Below are positions 26,858-34,394 of a stretch of DNA of 60,393 bases, piece after piece. Within the stretch, counting starts at the first letter, position 1. Each line of letters starts with the position of its first letter. The notes under the pieces were generated by a model that was given only the letters and a program-made list of their open reading frames with translations, was not told the origin of the DNA and did not search any database. The translations under genes and the position numbers were made by a program. This DNA comes from Streptomyces longispororuber (GTDB lineage: Bacteria > Actinomycetota > Actinomycetes > Streptomycetales > Streptomycetaceae): the NCBI RefSeq assembly GCF_014656095.1, contig NZ_BNBT01000039.1, positions 1-60,393 of the forward strand. Direction: 5' to 3'.

Positions 26858-28380
26858 GCGACCCGCGCACGACGGACCCGTCCACGACGGACCCGTCCAC
26901 GACGGACACACCTGTGACCGGTACGCGCGCGGACACACCTGTGACCGGTGCGCGCACGACGGACGCCTGGCACGAACTGCTGCACGGCCGCCGCTGGTCC
27001 TCGCCGGACACCATGTGGGTCGAGGACGGCACCGAGTACAGCGGGGCGGAGGTCGGACGACTCGCCGCGGCGGTCGAGGCGGGCGTCCGCGCGCACGGCC
27101 CGGCCCGCGTGGTCGTCATCCGGTCCCGGAGCAGACTCGGCTGCTTCGCGGGCCAGCTCGGCGCCTGGCGGGCCGGCTCCGTGGCCGTCGCCGACGACCA
27201 CCGGCTCACCGAGCGCGAGTTCGACCGCATCCGGCCCGACCTCGTGCTCACCGTGTCGGCGGACCCGCACCCGTCGGTCGAGCCCGCCGCCCGGTCCCCG
27301 CACCGGCCGCGCGCGGAACCGCTCCCCGACGAGGTCGTGGCCGTCAACTACACCTCCGGCAGCACCGGCAGCCGCAAGGCCGTCGCCGTCGGCCGCCACA
27401 ACCTGCTGGCCCTCTTCGCCTGCCGGGACCTGGACGTGCCCGCGCCCGGCGGGCGGCTCACGGCCGGCAGCTTCGCCACCCCCACCTACGACGGCTGGTG
27501 GTTCGACACCTGGCGCACGGTGGCGAGGGGCGGGAGAGTCGTGTGCCTGCCCCACGTCAACGACGACGTCTTCGCCTGGCCCGGCCTCGCGCGGACCTAC
27601 GGCATCAGCCGCCTGCTGCTGCCCGCCGCGGTCCTCGCCACGGTCGTCGAGGTGCTGCCCGAGGCCGTCGCGGACATCCCCTGGCTGTTCAGCGGCGGCG
27701 AGCAGTTCCGCGTGTCGACGTACCGGCAGGCCCGGCAGGCGGGCCTGCGCCACGCCTTCGTCAACCTGTACGGGCCGACCGAGGCCACCTTCGCCACGCA
27801 CCACTACCGGCTGCCCGAGGACCTCACCGCTCCGGCCGTACCCATCGGCCGACCACTGCAGGGGTGCCGGCAGGTCCTGCGCCCCGCGGACGACGGGCCG
27901 CCCGGCACCCGCGAACTCGTCGTCACCGGACCCTTCGTCTGCCTGGGCTACCTCGACGACGGCGTCCTCACCCACCGCTTCCACGACGAGCGGGGCCGGC
28001 CGTCGTACCGCACCGGGGACCTGGTGCGTACCGACGGCGACGGCGACCTCGTGTTCGCCGGGCGGCTCGACGGCGAGGTCAAGGTGAACGGCATGCGCGT
28101 CGACACCGCCGCCCTGGAGCAGCGGGTCACCGCCCTGCCCCGGGTGCGCGACTGCCGGGTGGTGCAGGGCGAACGGCACACCGTGGCCTTCGTCCGCACC
28201 GACCCGGCCACCCTCGGGGACCCGGCCACCCGGACGCGGATCGAGACCGTCGTCCAGGACTTCTCGACCGCCATCGGCATCAGCCTCGTGGACCGGTACC
28301 CGGTCCGGGCCGGCGGCAAGGTCGACGTCCCCACCCTCATGGACCACTACCGAACCACAGACAAGGCCGAGGAGACATGA
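26854..28380 (+). CDS. stand-alone NRPS adenylation domain, hydrophobic pocket
   Basis: The 508-aa protein starts at the ATG of the ATGA overlap with AsnB. The first 35 residues are Thr/Asp/Pro repeats (TTDPS twice; DTPVTG twice) encoded by recent in-frame DNA duplications. The adenylation core has NYTSGSTGSRK, YGPTEATF, YRTGDLV, VKVNGMRVD and A10 Lys in GGKVDV. Alignment by eye gives pocket D-G-F-L-F-G-L-F-A-K, large and apolar apart from Asp235, suggesting a hydrophobic or aromatic amino acid. It is followed by a free carrier protein and a P450, the layout used to beta-hydroxylate an amino acid while bound to a PCP. Confidence 0.9.
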   Translation: MSDPRTTDPSTTDPSTTDTPVTGTRADTPVTGARTTDAWHELLHGRRWSSPDTMWVEDGTEYSGAEVGRLAAAVEAGVRAHGPARVVVIRSRSRLGCFAGQLGAWRAGSVAVADDHRLTEREFDRIRPDLVLTVSADPHPSVEPAARSPHRPRAEPLPDEVVAVNYTSGSTGSRKAVAVGRHNLLALFACRDLDVPAPGGRLTAGSFATPTYDGWWFDTWRTVARGGRVVCLPHVNDDVFAWPGLARTYGISRLLLPAAVLATVVEVLPEAVADIPWLFSGGEQFRVSTYRQARQAGLRHAFVNLYGPTEATFATHHYRLPEDLTAPAVPIGRPLQGCRQVLRPADDGPPGTRELVVTGPFVCLGYLDDGVLTHRFHDERGRPSYRTGDLVRTDGDGDLVFAGRLDGEVKVNGMRVDTAALEQRVTALPRVRDCRVVQGERHTVAFVRTDPATLGDPATRTRIETVVQDFSTAIGISLVDRYPVRAGGKVDVPTLMDHYRTTDKAEET

Positions 28381-28613
28381 CGGACATCTCACCCGCTGCC
28401 ATCACCGACTGCGTACGCACGGTGCTCAACCGCGACCTCGCCCACGACACGGACATCTTCACCGCCGGCGTCGACTCCCTGGCCGTGCTGCGGTGCCGCG
28501 CCCTGCTGAAGGAACGGACCGGGATCAAGGTGCCCGGCCACGTCTTCTTCGAGGGCCGCACCCCGGCACGGATAGCCGACCTGATCGGAGGCACCCATGC
28601 TGGTCGTCGATGA
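28377..28613 (+). CDS. free-standing peptidyl/acyl carrier protein
   Basis: The 78-aa four-helix carrier protein has its phosphopantetheine attachment Ser in AGVDSLAVLRC and the later GHVFFEGRTPARIADLI. The ATG at 28377 overlaps the stop of the preceding A gene (ATGA) and its 3' end overlaps the P450 start by 17 bp, implying tight translational coupling. It most likely receives the aminoacyl group from the preceding A domain and presents it to the P450. Confidence 0.9.
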   Translation: MTDISPAAITDCVRTVLNRDLAHDTDIFTAGVDSLAVLRCRALLKERTGIKVPGHVFFEGRTPARIADLIGGTHAGRR

Positions 28614-29832
28614 CAGCCCGCTGTACTCGCCGGAGTTCTTCGCCGACGACGACCCGTGGACCTACCTGGCCGGCCTGCGCGCCGACCACCCGGTCTCCGT
28701 GCACCGCCGCGACGACGGCTACGAGTTCTACGCCCTGACCCGGTACGCCGACGTCTACACGGCCTACGTCGACCACCAGCGGCTCAGCTCCGCGTACGGG
28801 ACGATGGTCGACGGCTCCTACCTGCCGCAGAAGGACTCGGCGTCCGGCCGCATGCTCATCGTCACCGACCAGCCCGCGCACACCGCCCTCCGCAAGCCGG
28901 TCAAGACGAGCGGGTTCAGCCGGGAGATGCTCGCCAGGGTCGGGCGCGCGGTGCGCCGCAACCTCCACGACGCGCTCGGCAAGCTGTCGGTGGGCGACCG
29001 GCTCGACTTCAGCGCCGTCGTGGCGCCGGAGCTGCCCAAGGGCGTCCTGGAGGTGCTGTTCGGCATCGGCCCCAAGGACGCCCACCACCTGCTGGAAGCC
29101 ACCCGCACGATGATCGGCTACCGCGACGAGGTGTACGCCGGGCACTCCCCGCTGGACACCCTCGTCGACGCGCAGCTCGAGGTCCTGGAGTTCATCGACG
29201 ACCTGATCGGGCACCGGCTCGGCACCGGGCAGGCCGACGACATGATCGGCTTCCTCGCCCGGTGCGTGGCCGACGGCACGATGCCCCGCGACGTCGCCGT
29301 GCTCAACGGCCTGAACATCGCCGTCGGCGGCAACGAGACCACCCCGCACACCGCCAGCCTGACCGTCCACACCATCGACGGGGAACGCGAGCAGTGGCGC
29401 AAGGTGGCCGACGGCGACGTCGGCTGCGACGTGGCCACCCAGGAGTTCCTGCGCTGGACCTCCACCAACAGCTACGTCCAGCGGCTCGCCGTGGCGGACT
29501 TCGAGGTCGGCGGGCACGTCGTCCCCGCCGGCAGCTTCGTCACCCTGTGGAACATGTCGGCCAACCGGGACCCCGAGGTCTTCGACCGCCCCGACACGTT
29601 CCTGATCGACCGCGCCGACAACAAGCAGCTCGCCTTCGGCGCCGGTGTGCACCGCTGCGTCGGCGCCCCCGCCGCCACCCTGGAGATCCAGACCTTCGTC
29701 GAGGAACTGGCCGCCTGGGACAAGGCGTTCGCGGTGACCGCACCGCCCCGCCGACTGCGCTCGAACTTCATGCTCGGCCTGACCGAACTCCAGGTCGAGG
29801 TGGTCGACGCCAAGGTATTCGGCGCGCCGTGA
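28597..29832 (+). CDS. cytochrome P450, probable carrier-bound amino-acid hydroxylase
   Basis: The 411-aa bacterial P450 has the I-helix oxygen-activating motif VGGNETT, the K-helix ExxR (EFLRWTS, a variant lacking the usual ExxR spacing by eye), and the haem-binding FGAGVHRCVG with Cys354 as axial ligand. Related P450s next to A-PCP pairs (nikkomycin NikQ, novobiocin NovI) hydroxylate the beta carbon of a tethered amino acid, and genomic order A, PCP, P450, thioesterase repeats that pattern here. Redox partners are not encoded nearby. Confidence 0.92.
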   Translation: MLVVDDSPLYSPEFFADDDPWTYLAGLRADHPVSVHRRDDGYEFYALTRYADVYTAYVDHQRLSSAYGTMVDGSYLPQKDSASGRMLIVTDQPAHTALRKPVKTSGFSREMLARVGRAVRRNLHDALGKLSVGDRLDFSAVVAPELPKGVLEVLFGIGPKDAHHLLEATRTMIGYRDEVYAGHSPLDTLVDAQLEVLEFIDDLIGHRLGTGQADDMIGFLARCVADGTMPRDVAVLNGLNIAVGGNETTPHTASLTVHTIDGEREQWRKVADGDVGCDVATQEFLRWTSTNSYVQRLAVADFEVGGHVVPAGSFVTLWNMSANRDPEVFDRPDTFLIDRADNKQLAFGAGVHRCVGAPAATLEIQTFVEELAAWDKAFAVTAPPRRLRSNFMLGLTELQVEVVDAKVFGAP

Positions 29833-30560
29833 GCACCGCCACCACCGGCCAGGACCTGTGCGTCTGCTTCCCGGCCGCCGGGGGCGGCGGCACCACCCTC
29901 ACCCTGCTGCGGGACGCCGCCGCCCGCCACGGCCTGACCGCACTGGCCCTGCCGAACGCCGCATCCGTGGCCGACCTCGACTCGGGCCGGTGGCAGGAGC
30001 GGACCGTCGAGGAGATCCGGCGCGCCGCGGACCACCGCGGCGCCCGCCGGATCGTCCTCGCCGGGCACTCCATGGGCGGCCTGTCCGCCGTCCGCCTGCA
30101 ACCGGCCCTCGACATGAGGGGTGTCCGGCCGACCGGGGTACTAGTCGTCAACACCCCCTGCCCCGACTCCTCAGGACGCATACCGACGATGTCACAGCTC
30201 ACCGACCCCGAGATCGCCCGGGTACTCGCCCACGACGGCTTCCCGGCGGAGTTACTCGACGACGAGGACATGCTGGCGGAGATCGCGCACGGCCTGCGCG
30301 GCGACGCCGCGGTGGCCGACCGCCTCGCCGAGCGGCTCGCCCCCGGCGACCGCCTCACCGACCTGCACGCGCTGTGCGGACGGGACGACCGGTTCATCCC
30401 CACCGAACGCTGCGCCGCCTGGGCGCGGCGCGTGTCGGGGGAGTTCCGCCTGACGGTCGTCCCCGGCGGGCACAGCCTGGACCCGGCCCAGAGCGCCGCC
30501 CTCGGCCGCGCCCTCGCCGGGGTGCTCGCCATCACCCCCGCCGAGGAGGAGGTGGCGTGA
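29829..30560 (+). CDS. type II thioesterase (alpha/beta hydrolase) with a TTA codon
   Basis: The 243-aa protein starts at the GTG of a GTGA overlap with the P450 stop. It has the RifR/GrsT-like thioesterase pattern: CFPAAGGGG oxyanion region, nucleophile GHSMGG, DDRF acid and GGHS histidine. It would hydrolyse the finished (hydroxylated) amino acid from its carrier, or clear misloaded carriers. Codon 142 (30252-30254) is TTA, the Leu codon read by bldA tRNA in Streptomyces, so translation and everything coupled downstream may depend on bldA and developmental stage. Confidence 0.9.
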   Translation: MSTATTGQDLCVCFPAAGGGGTTLTLLRDAAARHGLTALALPNAASVADLDSGRWQERTVEEIRRAADHRGARRIVLAGHSMGGLSAVRLQPALDMRGVRPTGVLVVNTPCPDSSGRIPTMSQLTDPEIARVLAHDGFPAELLDDEDMLAEIAHGLRGDAAVADRLAERLAPGDRLTDLHALCGRDDRFIPTERCAAWARRVSGEFRLTVVPGGHSLDPAQSAALGRALAGVLAITPAEEEVA

Positions 30561-31837
30561 GCGGACTGCAGAAGTCACTGGGCGGCACCGTCGGCACCTT
30601 CCTCGCGCTGTCCACCATCCTCGGCAGCGGCATGATGATCCTGCCCGGCACCAGCTACCAGGAGCTGGGCCGCTCCGCGTGGCTGCCCTGGGCCGTCGCC
30701 GCCGTGTCGGTCATCCCGCTGCTGTACTGCTACGCCTGGCTCGGCCGCCGCCACCCCTCGGCGTCCGGCGTCGCCCACTACTCCGAGGTCGCCTTCGGCC
30801 GGCCCGTCGGGCGGTCCTCCGGCCTCCTCGCCACCCTCGCGCTGGTCGCGGGCATCCCGGCGACCGCCATCACCGGCGGACGCTACGTCGCCCAGTTCGC
30901 CGGCGTGCCGAGCCTGGCCTGGCTCTTCCCGATCGCCGTCCTGGCCGCCGCCACCCTCATCGGCTGCCTGGGCGCGAACGTGTCCGGCAAGGTCCAGGTC
31001 GCCCTGGTGCTCGGCCTGTTCGCGCTGGTCACCTGCACCGCGCTGGTCGCGCTCGGCACCCACGGCGTCGAGGCCCCGAGCGCCGACCTGCCCCGCCTCG
31101 GGGAGTTCGGCAGCGTGCTCACCGCCGTCTACGTCGCCTTCACCGGCTGGGAGACCGTGGCCTTCACCTTCGAGGAACACAAGCGCCCGGACGCCATCCC
31201 GCGCATCTTCGCCGCCTCCTACGTCATCGTGGTGGCCCTGTACGGCCTCGTGCTGCTCGGCCTGTTCAGCGCGGTGTCCCCCGGCGACGAGGCCCTGGAC
31301 GACGCCCCGCTGCTGCGCCTCGCGGAGCGCTCGCTGGGGGACCTGGGCCGGCCGGTGACGCTGGCGCTGGTCGTCGCCGCCATCGCCGCGAACGTGTGCG
31401 CCTCGGTCCTCGCCCTGTCCCGGCTGGTGTTCGGCATGGCCCGCAGCGGCTACCTGCCGAAACCGCTGGCCCAGGTACGCCACCGGGACAGCAACCCGGT
31501 GACGTCCGTGCTGGTGGTCGGCGCCGTCCTGGTCCTCATCGCGGTGCTCGGCTCGACCGGCGTCATGTCGTTCGAGCTGCTCTTCGTGCTGTCCGGCGGC
31601 ATCTACTTCGTCCTCTACGGCCTGGGCGCGGCCTCGTACGCGAAGCTGGCCGGGCCCGGCGCCACCCCCAGGGTGGTCACCGTGCTGTGCGCCGTCACGG
31701 TGGTCGCCGTGACCGTCCTCGCGGGACCGCCCATGTGGGCGTGCTGGGCCCTGTTCGCCGCCGTCTGGCTGGCGACCGCCACCCTCGCCCGGCGCCCGCC
31801 GACCCGGGAGCCCGAGTACGAGAGCGCGGACCGGTGA
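30557..31837 (+). CDS. APC-superfamily amino-acid permease
   Basis: The 426-aa membrane protein starts at the GTG of another GTGA overlap. About twelve hydrophobic segments cover residues 10-415, beginning with the conserved GTFLALSTILGSGMMILPG of the amino acid-polyamine-organocation family, whose unwound TM1 carries the substrate-binding glycines. An E-x-x-E-like FTGWETVAFTFEEHKRP is also typical. It may import a precursor or, more likely in this operon, export or exchange an amino-acid-like product. It lacks a soluble domain. Confidence 0.9.
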   Translation: MSGLQKSLGGTVGTFLALSTILGSGMMILPGTSYQELGRSAWLPWAVAAVSVIPLLYCYAWLGRRHPSASGVAHYSEVAFGRPVGRSSGLLATLALVAGIPATAITGGRYVAQFAGVPSLAWLFPIAVLAAATLIGCLGANVSGKVQVALVLGLFALVTCTALVALGTHGVEAPSADLPRLGEFGSVLTAVYVAFTGWETVAFTFEEHKRPDAIPRIFAASYVIVVALYGLVLLGLFSAVSPGDEALDDAPLLRLAERSLGDLGRPVTLALVVAAIAANVCASVLALSRLVFGMARSGYLPKPLAQVRHRDSNPVTSVLVVGAVLVLIAVLGSTGVMSFELLFVLSGGIYFVLYGLGAASYAKLAGPGATPRVVTVLCAVTVVAVTVLAGPPMWACWALFAAVWLATATLARRPPTREPEYESADR

Positions 31838-31890
31838 GGGCCGTCGGCGACGAACGCGAACCACGGAGCTACGGAGCTACGGAGGCCCTC

Positions 31891-32607
31891 ATGGACAACA
31901 GCGACAACCTGGACAGCGGCGACGGCGTGACCGTCTTCTTCCCCGGGGCCGGTTCCTTCGGCGCCGAGTTCGGTCCGCTCACGGAGGCGCTGGGCCGGTC
32001 GTCCCGGCCGGTGCGCTATCCCGGGCGGCTCGGCCGGGACTTCGGCGAACCGGCCACCTCCTTCGACGCGGTGGTCCGGGCCTGCGCCGACCAGATCCGC
32101 CGCCGGTCCGCCGTACGTCCCCTGCTGTTCGGCCACAGCTACGGCGCGTACGTCGCCTACGCCACGGCGGTGCGCCTGGGCGAGGCGGGCGTCCAGGTGG
32201 CCGCGCTGGCGGTGGCGGGCGCCGCCGGGCCCGGCCTGCTGCGGGTGCTGGAGCAGGCCGCCGCGGGCCCGGCGGAGGCGGCGGCCTACCTCGACCGGGT
32301 CGACCCCCGCGTCCTGGCCGGGGCCCCCTCGGACGAGTGGCGCGCCGTCGTCGCCGAGACCGCGGCCCAAGACCTGCGCCTGCTGCGGCAGTTCACCCCC
32401 GGGACGGCCCCCGGGCTGCGCTGCCCCGTCCTTGCGGCACGCGGCACCGAGGACCCGCTGACGACGGACGACACGATCGCCGCGTGGCAGCACACCACCA
32501 CCGGCCCCTTCACCAGGCACACCTTCCCGGGCGGCCACTCCGACCTGCTGGGCTCTCCCGACTGCGTCTCCTGGCTGCGACGCGTCCGGGAGACGGCGGA
32601 CGCCTGA
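31891..32607 (+). CDS. second type II thioesterase
   Basis: The 238-aa alpha/beta hydrolase follows the NRPS/PKS type II thioesterase pattern: VFFPGAGSFGAEF, nucleophile GHSYGAYV, GTEDPLTTD acid region and GGHSDLL histidine. The ATG at 31891 has a GGAGG site set in a short ACGGAGCT direct repeat (31863-31884). It is the last gene of the operon, 53 bp after the permease. Two thioesterases of different sequence in one operon suggest one for product release and one for editing. Confidence 0.9.
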   Translation: MDNSDNLDSGDGVTVFFPGAGSFGAEFGPLTEALGRSSRPVRYPGRLGRDFGEPATSFDAVVRACADQIRRRSAVRPLLFGHSYGAYVAYATAVRLGEAGVQVAALAVAGAAGPGLLRVLEQAAAGPAEAAAYLDRVDPRVLAGAPSDEWRAVVAETAAQDLRLLRQFTPGTAPGLRCPVLAARGTEDPLTTDDTIAAWQHTTTGPFTRHTFPGGHSDLLGSPDCVSWLRRVRETADA

Positions 32608-32753
32608 CGCCGACGGCCGGGGGAGCCCGACGCCCCGGGCGTGCGATCCGCCCGCGGAGCAAGGGCCCTTGGGGCGCGTGACAGACTGGCCCCGCGGGGT
32701 GCTGCCGAGCGGCGGCACCCCGGTCGGTCCGGTCGCCGAGGCGGGGAGGGCCC

Positions 32754-33098
32754 ATGACCGGGATGGATCCGCACATCCACGTCGAGTCGAAGCTGGTCCG
32801 GAGCGACGCCGCCGTCCGCGACATGATGGCGTCCACGTTCGGCCTGGTCGGTGACCTGCCGAGCGTCGTCACCGCGGGGTGCGGGCTGCGGGTGCCGCGC
32901 GCCATGACCTCCGCGCGCCCGGACCGCGTCACCTGCCTCGCCTGCCGTACGTACGCGCGGCGCGAGCACCTGCGTCTCGCGGAGGAACTGGAACGCCTGA
33001 GCCGCATGCCGGGGTCGACCCTCGGCGCCGCCGAGGGCGAGGCGGCCGCGGAGAGGCTGCGCGCCCTTGCCCGGGAGTTCTCCGAGCCGGAGGAGTGA
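32754..33098 (+). CDS. small conserved hypothetical protein with Cys-rich motif
   Basis: The 114-aa protein starts at an ATG behind GGGGAGG. The core reads HIHVESKLVR...TAGCGLRVPRAMTS...VTCLACRTYARREHL, with one Cys before and a CxxC after, plus His residues that could form a small zinc site. I recall similar short proteins in other Streptomyces but no function. The C-terminal 35 residues are helical and charged. The stop codon lies within the stem of a terminator hairpin. Confidence 0.7.
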   Translation: MTGMDPHIHVESKLVRSDAAVRDMMASTFGLVGDLPSVVTAGCGLRVPRAMTSARPDRVTCLACRTYARREHLRLAEELERLSRMPGSTLGAAEGEAAAERLRALAREFSEPEE

Positions 33099-33132
33099 GC
33101 CGCCCCCTGTGAGCCGGTGACGGGGGCGGCTC
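33097..33132. terminator. hairpin between convergent genes
   Basis: GAGCCGCCCCC (33097-33107) pairs perfectly with GGGGGCGGCTC (33122-33132) around a 14-nt loop. It overlaps the stop of the small protein and lies 58 bp from the end of the convergent TetR gene, so it can act in both directions. Confidence 0.6.
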
Positions 33133-33190
33133 GCGGCGGCCGCGGCCCGTCCCCGGGCGGCTCACGGGGCGAGGGCCGGACCGCCGCCGG

Positions 33191-33796
33191 TCACCCCGCG
33201 TCCGGCCGGGGCCGCAGGCCGAGCAGGACCTCCTGGACCAGATCGGCGCTGCGCCTGACCGCGTCGTCGCCGAAGCCCAGGAAGTGCCGGTAGTGGATCG
33301 GCGCGTAGAAGAGGTCGACCATCACGTCGGTGGGCACGTCGGCGCGGAGCTGCCCGGCGGCGACGGCGGAAGCCAGGCGGGCCCGGCACTCCGCGATGCT
33401 GGGCTCGAGGATCGTTTCGCGGAACTCCTTCATCAGCGCGGGGTCGTTCTGGGCCTCGCCCATGACGCCCTTGAAGGCCTCGCTCATCCTGCCGGTGACC
33501 AGCCGCCGGCTCACCGCCGTGATCTGGGTGGTGAGGTCGGCGGCGATGTCACCGGTGTCGGGGAAGGCGAAGTCGTCCCCGAGCTCCTCCCTCATCGCCT
33601 CCAGCACCACCGCGCCCTTGGAGCGCCACCAGCGGTAGATCGTGGGCTTGCCCACGCCTGCCTGGGCGGCGATGGCCTCGATGGTGAGCTTGGCGAAGCC
33701 CTTGCGGCTCACCAGGTCGAACGCCGCGTCGAGGATCGCCCGGCGGGCGCGCTCACTGCGTCGTTCACTGTTCGGGTCGGGGGTCATGGGCCTCAC
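33191..33796 (-). CDS. TetR-family repressor
   Basis: The 201-aa protein has a TetR helix-turn-helix at residues about 18-62 (RARRAILDAAFDLVSRKGF; AIAAQAGVGKPTIYRWWRSKG) and an all-helical ligand domain (TetR_C_16-like, ending VLLGLRPRPDAG). Starts at GTG 33796 (after GAGAGG) and ATG 33787 are both plausible; the difference is three residues. It is divergent from the RidA/ene-reductase pair and the gap contains a perfect palindrome, so it very likely represses that operon and possibly itself, with release by a small reactive or unsaturated ligand. Confidence 0.93.
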   Translation of the reverse strand: MRPMTPDPNSERRSERARRAILDAAFDLVSRKGFAKLTIEAIAAQAGVGKPTIYRWWRSKGAVVLEAMREELGDDFAFPDTGDIAADLTTQITAVSRRLVTGRMSEAFKGVMGEAQNDPALMKEFRETILEPSIAECRARLASAVAAGQLRADVPTDVMVDLFYAPIHYRHFLGFGDDAVRRSADLVQEVLLGLRPRPDAG

Positions 33797-33826
33797 TCTA
33801 CCTCTCGCGTGACGTTACGTTTCGTT

Positions 33827-33855
33827 TTGACAGAGCGCGCGGGGCGGTCTACCGT
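33827..33855 (+). promoter_or_regulatory. promoter for the RidA/ene-reductase operon
   Basis: TTGACA at 33827-33832 and TACCGT at 33850-33855 are separated by 17 bp and face the RidA gene. The predicted transcription start falls at or just inside the adjoining palindrome. Confidence 0.6.
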
Positions 33856-33862
33856 CCAGTGA

Positions 33863-33884
33863 CGTTACGAAACGTTTCGTAACG
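33863..33884. promoter_or_regulatory. 22-bp perfect palindrome, probable TetR operator
   Basis: CGTTACGAAACGTTTCGTAACG is identical to its reverse complement and sits just downstream of the -10 of the RidA promoter. A second, imperfect copy (GTTACGTTTCGTTTTG, from 33814) overlaps the -35. Two sites around one promoter fit repression by the divergent TetR protein. Site assignment is inference from position and symmetry. Confidence 0.75.
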
Positions 33885-33930
33885 CCGTCCAGCGGGGCCG
33901 TCCCGGTGCCCGCCGACACAGGGGAGAGGC

Positions 33931-34356
33931 ATGTCCAGCAACGAGAGCGCGGCCACCGCGGAGCGCGTCGAGAAGGTCGCCACCACGCCCGACTGGTACG
34001 CGCCGTACCGGATATCGCAGGCCGTCCGGGCCGGGGGCTTCGTGTACGTGTCCGGGCAGGCGGGCTTCGAGGAGGACGGGACGACCGTCGAGGGCGGGTT
34101 CCTGGCGCAGGGGCGGCAGGCGTTCAGGAACGTCGGACGGGTGCTGGAGGCGGCCGGCCTGACCTTCGCGGACGTGGTCAAGGTCGGCATCTTCGTACGG
34201 GACATGGCGACGAACCTGCCGCACGTGATCACCCTGCGCGGCGAGTTCCTGGCCGAGCCCTACCCCGCCGACACCCTCGTCGAGGTCGTCTCGCTGGCCC
34301 GGCCCGACTGGCAGATCGAGGTCGAGGTCATCGCGCTCGACCGGAGCGCCGCGTGA
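33931..34356 (+). CDS. RidA/YjgF-family enamine/imine deaminase
   Basis: The 141-aa protein has RidA features: YRISQAVRAGGFVYVSGQAGF, QARQAFRNVGRVLEAAGL, VVKVGIFVRDM and LVEVVSLARPDWQIEVEVIA. RidA proteins hydrolyse reactive 2-aminoacrylate-type enamines or imines. The ATG at 33931 follows a GGGGAGAGG site. It overlaps the ene-reductase frame downstream and is controlled by the operator before it. The pairing suggests detoxification of or action on an electrophilic compound. Confidence 0.92.
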   Translation: MSSNESAATAERVEKVATTPDWYAPYRISQAVRAGGFVYVSGQAGFEEDGTTVEGGFLAQGRQAFRNVGRVLEAAGLTFADVVKVGIFVRDMATNLPHVITLRGEFLAEPYPADTLVEVVSLARPDWQIEVEVIALDRSAA

Positions 34357-34394
34357 GCGCCGGGGTCGTGACGGGACGGGTACGGGACGCGGGG

